Shown in pieces: positions 7,485 through 15,721 of a stretch of 18,614 nucleotides of DNA. Below the pieces are notes generated by a model, which had not been told where the DNA came from, did no database searches, and saw only the letters and a program-made list of their open reading frames with translations. Each line of letters opens with the position of its first letter. The first letter of the stretch is position 1. Both the position numbers and the translations under genes were made by a program. This DNA is from DATGHS01 sp035307785 (GTDB lineage: Bacteria; Planctomycetota; Planctomycetia; Gemmatales; Gemmataceae). The stretch lies in contig DATGHS010000464.1 in assembly GCA_035307785.1 (NCBI GenBank), forward strand, positions 1 through 18,614. Reading direction: 5' to 3'.

Positions 7485-7530
7485 GGACGGCCCAAATATT
7501 CTTACCATCGGCAGAATATCGGCGCCGTCC
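7485..7530. repeat. REP-like palindrome, second copy
   Basis: GGACGGC (7485-7491) pairs with GCCGTCC (7524-7530), and inside ATATTCT pairs with AGAATAT. It shares CCAAATATTCT and overall size with 6032-6079. Lying about 27 bases beyond the stop of the small minus-strand gene, it may also act in transcription termination. Confidence 0.6.
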
Positions 7531-7556
7531 CGCTTTCATTTTGCACTTCAGCGCTT

Positions 7557-7883
7557 TCAGCGATTGCGACGGAAGAGACCGCGGCCGGAGAAGAGACCGC
7601 CGGAACCGCGATTCTGCAACCAATTGTCGTACGCTTGTGTCAATACGCCGGAGTTATCGGCGTTGTCACGGCGCCAGTCGCGGTAGTTGGAGTAAAAAGC
7701 TTCGCCGCGCCGTCTGGCCACCCAGCGCTCGAACAGAAAATTCCCGATGCCCGGCCCGCCGTCGCTGGAGTTGTGGGCCGAGTAGGCTTCGGGCGGCGGG
7801 GCTGCCTGGCCGGCGCCGGCGATAGTTAGAGAAAGGACGAAAGCGACCACAGCGATGGTCGCCCAAGCAAAGAACCTGCTCAT
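7557..7883 (-). CDS. Small exported protein of unknown function
   Basis: I do not recognise a family. The 108-residue product starts with a clear Sec signal peptide (SRFFAWATIAVVAFVLSLTI, then AGAGQA, with cleavage likely after Gln-Ala-Ala near residue 28). The mature part is about 80 residues, rich in Arg, Asn, Gly and aromatic residues, with a Tyr/Trp-containing middle (YSNYRDW, AYDNWLQNR) and a Gly/Arg tail (GLFSGRGLFRRNR). The start is strongly supported by AAGGAG seven bases before ATG 7881-7883. A sigma-54-like promoter lies about 115 bases upstream. It is likely periplasmic or surface located. Confidence 0.7.
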   Translation of the reverse strand: MSRFFAWATIAVVAFVLSLTIAGAGQAAPPPEAYSAHNSSDGGPGIGNFLFERWVARRRGEAFYSNYRDWRRDNADNSGVLTQAYDNWLQNRGSGGLFSGRGLFRRNR

Positions 7884-7999
7884 GGCTGCTCCTTCACATG
7901 GGAGTGGGGAAAAAACTTGGGGCGCATCAAGGCGTCCCAGCTACGGGAGTGATGTTCAATACGTCGGCCTGATCGATCGAACGAGGCTTTGAGCGTTAA

Positions 8000-8015
8000 G
8001 GCAAGATTTGTGCCA
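8000..8015 (-). promoter_or_regulatory. Sigma-54-like promoter
   Basis: The minus strand reads TGGCACAAATCTTGCC, matching the -24/-12 consensus TGGCAC-N5-TTGC with correct spacing. Transcription from it would begin near 7988, giving a leader of about 105 bases for the small exported protein at 7557-7883. No enhancer site was identified. Confidence 0.45.
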
Positions 8016-8402
8016 TTGGCGTTGTGCGCGGAGGATCTGAGCCATAAGTCATTGGCCCAACAAGTTTTATAATCTTGATTCGAAGGAATATGGCGAAACT
8101 GATGGATGCATCGACGCCGGTGAAAACTTCGCCGCGCCGACGCAGAAATAACCTTCACAGCGCCAATCGAAGGTCAGCCGACAAGAAAAAGGGAAGAGCG
8201 TGAATTGTTTTCCTTTTTACCATTCTTGGGCATCCGAGTTTCAGCAGAATCCTCGGTCGCCCCGAAGACCCGAAGAAACGCTCTTATTCCTCTCGCTCCC
8301 TTCCCCTTCTTTCCAATCGCCTTTACAAAAATCGTGTATGAAATGGTCCCCGCCGGGGAAGTACGAAGTAGTGATCGGCGACAGCGGTTATATTGAGACA
8401 GC
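8016..8402 (+). other. Leader/upstream region of the sigma-factor gene, with a palindrome kept in both copies
   Basis: No gene is supported here. An A-rich GGGAAGAGCGTGAATT at 8191-8206 resembles the REP arm at 5869-5892. From about 8225 onward the sequence aligns with 7144-7337. TCCCCGCCGGGGA (8347-8359) is an odd-length palindrome found identically at 7282-7294, and in both copies it ends 43 bases before the ATG. TTTACAAAAATCGTGTATG and the GATCGGCGACAGCGG block are also conserved. These may be promoter or operator parts. Confidence 0.5.
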
Positions 8403-10598
8403 ATGAGCAACGGCCAAACGAGTGGCGTCCTCCAGCATCTGCGCACATCCGTGCTGCGCGGGGCAGGGGGATTGTCCGACCGGCAACTTCTGGAAATCTT
8501 CATTGAGCGCCGCGACGAAGCGGCGTTTGAAGCGATTGTGCACCGCCACGGCCCGATGGTCATGGGCGTATGTGGCCGCGTGCTCCGCAATCGTCAGGAT
8601 GCCGAGGATGCATTTCAGGCCGCGTTTCTGGTGTTGGTTCGCAAGGCCGCGGTCATAACTTCGCGCGAGTTACTCGCCGGTTGGTTGTACGGCGTCGCTT
8701 ATAACACGTCCCTCAAGGCCAAAGCGGCCGCAACCCGGCGGCGCTGGAAGGAGAGGCAGGCGGCGGCCATGCTCGATACTGGTGCCGAATTGTCAAGGCC
8801 GGAGAACGACTGGCTGACGCTTCTCGATCGCGAGCTCAATGGCTTGCCGGACCGGTATCGTCTGCCAATCGTTCTTTGCGAGCTACAGGGCAAGTCGCAC
8901 AAAGAGGCGGCCCGTGAACTCGGTTGCCCCATCGGCACGCTTTCGGGCCGGCTGTCGCGGGGACGAAACATCTTGGCCAAACGGCTGGCTCGTTATGGTC
9001 TGGGGCTAACCGCCGGCGCGGTGTCGGCAGCGTTGGCCCAGCAGGAAGCATCGGCGAGTGTACCAGCGGCCGTGGTATCGGCCACGGTCAAGGCAGCCAC
9101 GGCGGGCGTAATCTCGGCAGAAATCGCAGCATTAACGGAAGGGGTGGTGAAAGCTATGTTTCTGGCCAAACTCAAAGTGGCGACAGTGATCCTGGGAACG
9201 GCGGTGGTGCTGACCGCGGCCGCACTTGCCTGCACTGTACTGGCCGGCGGTCCCGCGCAAGATAAGGCGGGCCGCACCCAGAAACCGACGGCCCGTGCCG
9301 ACGATAAACCGGACAAGAAGGATGAGAAGAAGGACGCGACCAAGACGGAAAAATCCCAGGTGGACGGCGACAAGGCGCTTGAGTCCCTACAAGGGACGTG
9401 GAATGTCGAAACGATGGGATGGGGCGACGATAGCCTGCCCAAGGATCTGATGAAGGGATACAAGTTCGTCTTCGCGGGCAACAAACTGACCTGGGAGGCC
9501 GCGATCGGCATGCAGACTGTTCTGCCGGGGGGCAAGATCGACGTGCTAGACGGGGCATATCCTGGTCATTTCAAGATCGACCCCAGCAAGAAGCCAAAGG
9601 AAATCGACATCATTCTTCACCTCAAGCAACGCGGCGCAACCCTTGACAAGACTTGCCGGGGCATTTACGAGATCGAGGGTGACACGTTGAGGGTGTACTA
9701 CTATTCCGTCGATACGGGCAGACGGCCAATCGAGTTCTCCAGCAAGGGCGACCGCAAGATTGGCTATATCACTTTGACGCGCGCACAGAACAAGCCCGAC
9801 AAGCCGAAAGCAGCGCCAAAAGGGTTAACCGCCAAAATCGCCGTCCAAGGGAAAGTGCCGTATCAAATCGAGAACCTGGAACTGTACCTGGTGCTGACCA
9901 ACGAGGGCGATCAACCGGTCCGCATCTGCACCCTATGCGTCTGGGGGATTACATTCAATAACTTTGGCAATAGCATCTTGCTGCGTCCGAATGGAAACGA
10001 CTCTTCAATAAGCGCCAAGGAACTGGAAAAAAACACGGTCACTGTCAAGCCAGGCGAGTACGCGTCCATTCCGCTTCCCAAGCTGGAAAAGGCCCGAGCC
10101 GTGGGGGGGAAGTACAGAATCAATGCGTCTTACTTTGTTAGTAAAGAGTTCGCCGAGACCCACAAAACCTGGCAAGGCAACGTCTCTGCCAGTACGATTA
10201 TTGAGCCCGGGGCCGACGCTAAATCAGCGGATGAAAAGCCAAAGGCCGACAAGATCAAACCCGGCGACCGGATTTACATTTGCGTCATCCCCAGCCTTCC
10301 GGATAATCCGATCCGGGCGATCTACGAAGTAGAGTCCAGCGGCAAGGTTGCCTTGGGCCCGGCCTATGGCCGTGTGCTGGTCGCCGATATGACACTGGAA
10401 GAGGCCGAGCGTTCAATCCGGGAAACGTTGTCGGCTATTATCAACAAACCAAAGGTATCTGTGGGCCGTGCCGCACCCACGCCTGCAAATGAAGGCGCTA
10501 ATCAGGAACTGGAACGGCGCATCCAGCAATTGGAAAAAGAAGTCCGGGCCTTACGCTCGGCCCTGGATGCTCTTCAGAAGAAGCCGCGAGAGGAATGA
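8403..10598 (+). CDS. Composite ECF sigma factor with membrane anchor and C-terminal extracytoplasmic domains
   Basis: The 731-residue protein begins as an ECF sigma-70 factor. Region 2 spans about residues 34-105 (LRNRQDAEDAFQAAFLVLVR) and region 4 about 140-195 (LDRELNGLPDRYRLPIVLCE, then HKEAARELGCPIGTLSGRLS, the DNA-binding helix-turn-helix). After an Ala-rich linker, one hydrophobic segment at about 258-282 should cross the membrane. A charged Lys/Asp linker follows. Residues 326-462 resemble the planctomycete TIGR03067 domain (LQGTWNVE). A beta-rich region spans 470-600. Residues 617-688 resemble polysaccharide-export/SLBB-type sequence (IKPGDRIYICV). A short coiled coil (701-726) ends it. 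Long C-terminal extensions on ECF factors are known in planctomycetes; they may sense envelope signals, replacing a separate anti-sigma factor. No anti-sigma gene is adjacent. Confidence 0.88.
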   Translation: MSNGQTSGVLQHLRTSVLRGAGGLSDRQLLEIFIERRDEAAFEAIVHRHGPMVMGVCGRVLRNRQDAEDAFQAAFLVLVRKAAVITSRELLAGWLYGVAYNTSLKAKAAATRRRWKERQAAAMLDTGAELSRPENDWLTLLDRELNGLPDRYRLPIVLCELQGKSHKEAARELGCPIGTLSGRLSRGRNILAKRLARYGLGLTAGAVSAALAQQEASASVPAAVVSATVKAATAGVISAEIAALTEGVVKAMFLAKLKVATVILGTAVVLTAAALACTVLAGGPAQDKAGRTQKPTARADDKPDKKDEKKDATKTEKSQVDGDKALESLQGTWNVETMGWGDDSLPKDLMKGYKFVFAGNKLTWEAAIGMQTVLPGGKIDVLDGAYPGHFKIDPSKKPKEIDIILHLKQRGATLDKTCRGIYEIEGDTLRVYYYSVDTGRRPIEFSSKGDRKIGYITLTRAQNKPDKPKAAPKGLTAKIAVQGKVPYQIENLELYLVLTNEGDQPVRICTLCVWGITFNNFGNSILLRPNGNDSSISAKELEKNTVTVKPGEYASIPLPKLEKARAVGGKYRINASYFVSKEFAETHKTWQGNVSASTIIEPGADAKSADEKPKADKIKPGDRIYICVIPSLPDNPIRAIYEVESSGKVALGPAYGRVLVADMTLEEAERSIRETLSAIINKPKVSVGRAAPTPANEGANQELERRIQQLEKEVRALRSALDALQKKPREE

Positions 10599-10603
10599 AT
10601 TTG

Positions 10604-10649
10604 GACTTCGCAAGCTCCTCAGAATAGTGTCAGATTAAGCTTCGAAGTC
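10604..10649. terminator. Probable bidirectional terminator hairpin
   Basis: GACTTCG-C-AAGCT (10604-10616) pairs with AGCTTCGAAGTC (10638-10649), giving 12 base pairs with one bulged C. It lies in the 58-base gap between two convergent genes. The flanking T-content is modest. Confidence 0.5.
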
Positions 10650-10656
10650 TCCGTTT

Positions 10657-11790
10657 CTACTTGCTGCCTTGCGTTGACTTGCCCGGAATGGTGAACCGAA
10701 AGGTTGTGCCAACGGTTTCCTTCGATTCGACCGTGACCTTCCCTCCATGCGCTTCGACGTAGGTTTTGACGATGGCGAGCCCTAAGCCGGTTCCATCGGC
10801 GCGATCGGGATCCGACTCGAATTTGTCGAAGATTTTTTCCAGGAGGTCTGGCGGGATCCCGGCGCCATTATCGCTCACCCAACCTTCGAAAGTCCCTTCC
10901 GTTGCCATTTCCCGCGCGCCAATGATGACTTCGCCGCGTGGAGTGTATTTGATTGCATTGGCCACCAGGTTCTGAAACACACGCCGAAGCAAACTGGCAT
11001 CGGCAAAAACCGTAAGGTCGGTCGGGATTTGGTTGATCAGTGTCGTGCTGGCCGTTCCGGCCACGGGATGCAGATCATGAATCAGTCCCTCGACCAACGG
11101 CCATAAATCAAAGCGTCGGCGCTCCAATTTGACGCCGGTTTCCGTTCGGACGTGATCGCTCTCTTTTAGGACCCGTTCCACCTGGGCTTCAAGTTGTTGC
11201 ACGTTTCGGTGCAACGTCTTCAGCATTTGTGCCGTTTCCGCGTTGCCGCCCTGCCGCGCAAGCTGAAGTTCCAAGACATTGCTGGCCAAGGAAATCGCGC
11301 TCAACGGAGTGCGCAGATCGTGCGCTACAAAAGCCAGATATTCCTCGCGGCGGCGCTGGACTTCGAGCGCTTGCTGGGTGGCAAACGTCTGAACGGCCAG
11401 GCCGATGGCCTCGTCGAGCACCCGATTCAAGATATCGAACGCCTTGCCCTGGAGAGTGAGACCATTCTTCTCGGCGAGGTGGTGGATGCAGGCGCGAAGA
11501 ATGTTGTATTCGGCCACGACTTCGACGATGTCGAAGCCGTCTTGTTGTCGCTGGATGCCGTGTTCCGGGGGACCGCCTTCCAGAATTGCCTCGGGGATGG
11601 TTTGCAGCGACACGGTCTCTAGCTCGTGCGCTAATTCATCAAGCAAGGCGGGCATATGGTCATTGAGGGCAGGAATATCGAGCTGCTTGGCCGACGGAAG
11701 TTGTCGCACTTGCTTTCGCCACTGCGCGAGCAATTCCTCACGCTTTTCCCGAATAAGGGCTGCGAGCTTGTCGAGGTTCTGAACGCTCAT
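10657..11790 (-). CDS. Soluble sensor histidine kinase with RsbRD-like N-terminal domain
   Basis: This 377-residue kinase has no membrane segment. Residues 1-145 are helical and resemble the RsbRD N-terminal sensor domain (LIREKREELLAQWRKQV at the start). The HisKA dimerisation domain holds the H-box FVAHDLRTPLSA with phospho-acceptor His157. The ATPase domain has the N-box FQNLVANAIKYTP (Asn274, Asn278), the G1 box DNGAGIP (Asp307) and the G2 box GTGLGLA (333-339). All catalytic residues are present. I chose ATG 11788-11790, with CCGGAGAAA upstream, instead of an in-frame start at 12114 whose 108 extra residues have no family character and would overlap folC. No response regulator is adjacent, so it is an orphan kinase here. 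Confidence 0.9.
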   Translation of the reverse strand: MSVQNLDKLAALIREKREELLAQWRKQVRQLPSAKQLDIPALNDHMPALLDELAHELETVSLQTIPEAILEGGPPEHGIQRQQDGFDIVEVVAEYNILRACIHHLAEKNGLTLQGKAFDILNRVLDEAIGLAVQTFATQQALEVQRRREEYLAFVAHDLRTPLSAISLASNVLELQLARQGGNAETAQMLKTLHRNVQQLEAQVERVLKESDHVRTETGVKLERRRFDLWPLVEGLIHDLHPVAGTASTTLINQIPTDLTVFADASLLRRVFQNLVANAIKYTPRGEVIIGAREMATEGTFEGWVSDNGAGIPPDLLEKIFDKFESDPDRADGTGLGLAIVKTYVEAHGGKVTVESKETVGTTFRFTIPGKSTQGSK

Positions 11791-11987
11791 TGGTTTCTCC
11801 GGTTCCTTGGCGCATCGTTGCGGCTCCGTGCAGGATAAGTTGCGATTGGAGATGCCTGACCGATCCGATTCACGCCATCTCGGTTGCGTCATTATAGGGC
11901 TTTGGGAAATGACAATGCCGTGCCGGCAACAGCAAAGTAGCGGCACGTTTTGATGTAGGTCGGGCTTTCCAGGCCAATTGCGGGGTG

Positions 11988-13319
11988 TCACGCCGCCGGC
12001 ACAGAGTCTCTCGTCTCCGCCAGCAGCAGCGGGCGCAATTCGCCGGCGAGGAAGACGGAGCCGGCAATCACGATGAGATCGTTCGGCCGGGCCATGCTGC
12101 GGGCGATTTCCCAAGCTTGCGTCGGCGTCGCGCAGATGCGATGCGGGACATTCGCGATGTCGTCCAGAATCGCAGCGAGCTCCGCCGCAGGTGTGGCGCG
12201 CGGATTGTGGCTGAATTCCGTGAGCAGAAACTGATCGAACTGCGGCGCGAGCAGGCGCAGCATGCCGGGATTATCTTTATCGTTGGAGGATGCGAAAATC
12301 AGGATGCGCCGGCCGGGAGGAAATGATTCGTTGAGCGTGTCGATCAGCGCTTCAATGGAAGCGGTATTGTGGGCACAATCCAGAACCACCCACGGCGAGC
12401 GAGCCAGCAATTCCAGCCGGGCCGGCCAATAGACCCTGGCCAACCCTGCGGCAACGGCCTGGTCCGGGATGGTTAGTCCCTGAGCGCGAAGCTCTTCAAG
12501 GCATGCGACCACGACGGCCGCATTGGCCGCTTGATGCGCCCCCATTAGTCCGAGTTCCATTTGCGGCCAGGTTTGATTTGGTGTGCAAATGGCGACGCGC
12601 GGCAAGCGCCCGCCGGCCGCGCCAGGCTCATATTGCAAATGAAAATCGCGGTTCAATTCGGCGAGCCGGCAACCGCGCTCCTGGGCGATTCGTTCGATCA
12701 CCGGCCGGGCTTCCCTGGCCAAAGCCCCGCTTATGACCGGCCGGCCAGGCTTGATGATGCCCGCTTTTTCAAACGCAATTTGTTCCAATTTCGATCCGAG
12801 AATTTTCGTGTGGTCGTGGCTGATGCTGGTGATAACCGAAAGCGCGGGCCGGCATACGTTGGTCGAATCGAAGCGCCCACCGAGGCCCACTTCGAGCACC
12901 GCGACGTCGACGCGGCGGCGCAGGAAGTGCAAAAAGCCCAGGGCCGTGCCGACTTCAAAAAAGGTCGGCTGCAACTTCGTGCCGATAGCGGTGCGTAGTT
13001 CGGTCAGCAAGGCGGCGATCTCGGTCGCGGAGATCGGCTTCCCCCCCACCTGAATGCGCTCTTCGACCGCATTCAGGTGCGGCGAGGTAAATAACCCGGT
13101 CCGATAGCCGGCTTGCCTTAATACTGCGGCAAGCATCGCGGACGTTGAGCCTTTCCCCTTGCTGCCGGCCACGTGTACGATGCGCAAGTACTGGTGCGGG
13201 TTGCCCAGCAAATCGAGCAAGGTCCGCATGAGTTCGAGCTTGAGGTCGGCCGGTTCGGGCGCCCGCCGCTCGAAGTCGATGCAGCCGTACCACCAGGCAA
13301 TCGCGTCGTCGTAGGTCAT
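11988..13319 (-). CDS. folC: Bifunctional folylpolyglutamate / dihydrofolate synthase
   Basis: FolC adds glutamate to dihydropteroate and to folates using ATP in the cytoplasm. The 443-residue protein (counted from ATG 13317-13319) has the Mur-ligase-like P-loop VAGSKGKGSTSA (Gly52-Ser58), the SPHL motif (79-82), EVGLGGRFDSTN, the ISHDHTKILG and EKAGIIKPG segments, and the C-terminal domain motif LDCAHNTASI. Length is normal for the family. I prefer this start because family members begin with a motif like MTYDDAIAWWYG; an in-frame ATG at 13395-13397 would add 26 unconserved residues, and neither has a clear ribosome site. It faces away from the HEAT-like gene at 13498, so the intervening bases hold divergent promoters. 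The 197 bases between this gene and the kinase show nothing notable. Confidence 0.93.
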   Translation of the reverse strand: MTYDDAIAWWYGCIDFERRAPEPADLKLELMRTLLDLLGNPHQYLRIVHVAGSKGKGSTSAMLAAVLRQAGYRTGLFTSPHLNAVEERIQVGGKPISATEIAALLTELRTAIGTKLQPTFFEVGTALGFLHFLRRRVDVAVLEVGLGGRFDSTNVCRPALSVITSISHDHTKILGSKLEQIAFEKAGIIKPGRPVISGALAREARPVIERIAQERGCRLAELNRDFHLQYEPGAAGGRLPRVAICTPNQTWPQMELGLMGAHQAANAAVVVACLEELRAQGLTIPDQAVAAGLARVYWPARLELLARSPWVVLDCAHNTASIEALIDTLNESFPPGRRILIFASSNDKDNPGMLRLLAPQFDQFLLTEFSHNPRATPAAELAAILDDIANVPHRICATPTQAWEIARSMARPNDLIVIAGSVFLAGELRPLLLAETRDSVPAA

Positions 13320-13497
13320 GCAGGCAATGTAGGGATGCGGCAAACCGGTAGACAGGACGCCAGCCCGTGAAATGGGAACCGTCTTGTCCAAAATCATCGC
13401 ATCGTCAGACGAACGTTGGTTTCCTCCTTGTTTTCACGGTTTTCCGGTCCGATAATAACCGCAACCTCTTCATCAACGCGCTGAGCGGAGCCTGGCT

Positions 13498-14706
13498 ATG
13501 AAAAGCGCACTTCGTTTGGTTTCGTGCTTTGCTTGCGGGCTCGTTTTCCACGCTGGAGTGTCGGCCGAGCCAAAGCCTGCGCCTTCGGCAGAGCAAACCA
13601 AGGCGGAAGGCCTGGTGCGCGCGCTGGGCGATCCTTCGTACAAGGTGCGCGAGCAAGCGGGGCACGATTTGCTCCAACTCGGACGGGTGGCCTTCCCTGC
13701 CTTGCAGCAAGGGCTCGTGGACGACAATCCGGAAATCCGCTCGCGCTGCCGGCGGCTCTGGCCGATCATCTTTGAGATGGACTTGCAAGCGCGGCTAACC
13801 AATTTCCTGGCCGACACGGAAGGAAAGCAAACTCACGATTTGCCGGGTTGGTCGCGTTTCCGCAAACTCGTGGGCGACGACCGCGCGGCGCGAGAACTCT
13901 TTGCGAAAATGTTACGTGCCGATGGGACGCTCCTGGAGCAGGCCGAGAACCGGCCCGATGAGTTCTCTCCGGACCGCCTCGTCGTACGCGCGTTGCAATT
14001 GCAGCAGCTGGCCAACAATCCGCGCGCTAATCTCAAGGTCAGTGCCGGCGAAGGCGATTATGCGTTGCTCCTGTTCCTTTCTGCCAATCCGAAGGTCCAG
14101 TCCACGATGGCTGCGGCCCAACAGATCGGAACGGTATTTTATCAACCGTTGTTGCGGCAAATGCTGCTGAGCGGCGATCACGTTGAAGTTATGCGCAAAC
14201 TGGTGATTGCCTGGTTCGAAGTGAACGTGGAGCATTCGGCGACCGTCATTCATCAGATGAGTTATGTGGCGACGCAAGTGGGTATGAAAGAACTGGCGCC
14301 GTTGGCGCTGAAGGTAGCGTTGAGAAAAGAGGTGGCCCCGTTTACTCGGGGAACCGCTTTGACCGTCGTGGGGCGGGTAGGCAACAAGGAACAGATCGCC
14401 GCTATCGAACCGCTGCTGGCAGATAACACCGTGGTGACAAACTTCATGGTTCGGCAAGGAGTGGTCGGGCCCGGCGGCGCGGCCAACAACCAGGTGCGAA
14501 CGTCACAGATCGGCGACGTGGCCCTCGCCATGACCATCCACCTGAGCGGCCAAAAGCCTGCCGACTTCGGTTACGACATGATCAATACCAATCCGAACGC
14601 CATGTTCTCCGCTCACTATCTTGGGTTCGTGGACGACGCGGCGCGTTCCGACGCGCGGCGCAAGTGGAAGGAATGGGTTGATAAGAACAAGGGTGAAAAG
14701 AAGTAG
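13498..14706 (+). CDS. Exported HEAT-like repeat protein
   Basis: This 402-residue product starts with a Sec signal peptide, likely cut after Ser-Ala at residue 23. Residues 36-90 form a HEAT-like pair of helices (LVRALGDPSYKVREQAGHDLL, then FPALQQGLVDDNPEIRSRC). The rest is predominantly helical with further weak HEAT-like character near 265-315 (LAPLALKVALRKEVAPFTRG). No catalytic motif is seen. HEAT-type exported proteins are abundant in planctomycetes and are usually scaffolds for protein contacts; the partner is unknown. GGAG nine bases before the ATG supports the start. The C-terminus is Lys-rich (WKEWVDKNKGEKK). Confidence 0.75.
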   Translation: MKSALRLVSCFACGLVFHAGVSAEPKPAPSAEQTKAEGLVRALGDPSYKVREQAGHDLLQLGRVAFPALQQGLVDDNPEIRSRCRRLWPIIFEMDLQARLTNFLADTEGKQTHDLPGWSRFRKLVGDDRAARELFAKMLRADGTLLEQAENRPDEFSPDRLVVRALQLQQLANNPRANLKVSAGEGDYALLLFLSANPKVQSTMAAAQQIGTVFYQPLLRQMLLSGDHVEVMRKLVIAWFEVNVEHSATVIHQMSYVATQVGMKELAPLALKVALRKEVAPFTRGTALTVVGRVGNKEQIAAIEPLLADNTVVTNFMVRQGVVGPGGAANNQVRTSQIGDVALAMTIHLSGQKPADFGYDMINTNPNAMFSAHYLGFVDDAARSDARRKWKEWVDKNKGEKK

Positions 14707-14813
14707 CCATTCGCTTCGTGCAAGGCCGCAAGCGGCATCGTTGGGTAGGCATTCGGCGCGCACTTCCTATCCTAATCGCGTGTGTTTTTCTTCACCCATC
14801 AGGAGACGACATC

Positions 14814-15338
14814 ATGGATAAGCGCGCGAATGCCGCGACGTTCAAAGGAAATCCGCTCACGTTGGTTGGCCCGCAGTTGAAGGCCGGCGACAAGGCCCCC
14901 GATTTTGCTTGCGTGACGCAGGGTTTGGAAGTGGTGAGTATTGGCAAGACGCCGGCCAAGGCCAGGCTGCTGAGCGTGGTGCCTTCGCTTGATACGCCCG
15001 TCTGCTCGCAACAGACCAAGAAGTTTGACGAGGGGATTGCGGCGCTCGGCGACAAAGTGGCGTCGTACACGATCAGTCTCGATTTGCCGTTCGCTCAGAA
15101 GCGCTTCTGCAGCGCTGAGGGCGTCAAAAACATGCAAACGCTTTCCGATGTGCACAACCAGTCGTTCGGCAAAAACTATGGCGTCTTGATCGAGGGGTTG
15201 CCCGTCCCGTTGCTGGCGCGGTCGGTTTTCGTGGTCGATAAGACGGGTAAGATAACGTACGCGGAGTATGTGAAGGAAGTGACCGATCATCCGAACTACG
15301 ATGCGGCGCTTAATGCTTTGAAGGCGGCGGCCGGTTAG
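14814..15338 (+). CDS. tpx: Thiol peroxidase Tpx (atypical 2-Cys peroxiredoxin)
   Basis: Tpx reduces hydrogen peroxide and alkyl hydroperoxides with electrons from thioredoxin. This 174-residue protein has the standard layout: N-terminal FKGNPLTLVGPQLKAGDKAPDF, the active site VPSLDTPVCSQQTKKF with peroxidatic Cys64 and Thr61, the resolving Cys99 in KRFCSAEG, and Arg136 in LLARSVFVVD. AGGAG nine bases before ATG 14814-14816 fixes the start; the 32-residue upstream extension in the same frame has no family counterpart. No signal peptide is present on this start. A strong inverted repeat follows the stop. It is the first of two peroxidases within 2.6 kb. Confidence 0.95.
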   Translation: MDKRANAATFKGNPLTLVGPQLKAGDKAPDFACVTQGLEVVSIGKTPAKARLLSVVPSLDTPVCSQQTKKFDEGIAALGDKVASYTISLDLPFAQKRFCSAEGVKNMQTLSDVHNQSFGKNYGVLIEGLPVPLLARSVFVVDKTGKITYAEYVKEVTDHPNYDAALNALKAAAG

Positions 15339-15354
15339 TATTAGACAGCCTTTT

Positions 15355-15430
15355 AACCACGGATAACACGGATAGCACGGATAAAGAATCAAGCAGAATT
15401 CTATCCGTGCTATCGGTGTTATCCGTGGTT
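15355..15430. repeat. 29-bp inverted repeat built of 9-mers; probable tpx terminator
   Basis: Arms 15355-15383 and 15402-15430 pair over 29 bases with a single mismatch around an 18-base spacer. Each arm contains three successive units like ACACGGATA. TCGATTTTTT follows the right arm, so it can work as an intrinsic terminator for tpx. The tandem 9-mer structure suggests a dispersed repeat. Confidence 0.75.
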
Positions 15431-15721
15431 CGATTTTTTGCCCTCAAAGCGCTGCCCTTCATCAATTCCGACCGCAAATTTCCGCAATCTTACCCCATTT
15501 CTTGTGACTTTGCCGAATGTACCGGTTGTAGCGACAGAGAATCTCAAATATCGGCCATTCCGAAGTAGGCTGGATTGCATCGGCCGCAGGTAGAATTACG
15601 CTGGATATAAGAGGTATTTGCCTGGGAACAACATCCAAGCCCGGAAGAGGGGAAGTTGGTGTGTTCTTGTGCTTGACGGGAGCCTAAAGCTCAGTAACCC
15701 CTCACGAAATGGAGAAGAGCC
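15431..15721 (+). other. Intergenic region upstream of the cysteine-rich gene
   Basis: No gene or strong promoter is evident in these 291 bases. A possible TTGACG lies at 15676-15681, but no matching -10 box was found. GGAGAAGAGCC directly before 15722 is the ribosome site of the next gene. Confidence 0.4.

Noticed and set aside
7880..8158. Minus-strand 92-codon frame upstream of the small exported protein
   Set aside because: It covers the sigma-54-like element and the ribosome site of the 7883 start, has no recognisable domain, and looks like chance.
10657..12114. 485-residue version of the histidine kinase
   Set aside because: The first 108 residues lack family character and would overlap folC; ATG 11790 has a ribosome site and fits the RsbRD-like domain start.
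14718..15338. 206-residue version of Tpx with an N-terminal hydrophobic stretch
   Set aside because: The extension contains the real ribosome site AGGAG, and Tpx proteins begin at the FKGNPLTL region; an exported Tpx is therefore not supported.
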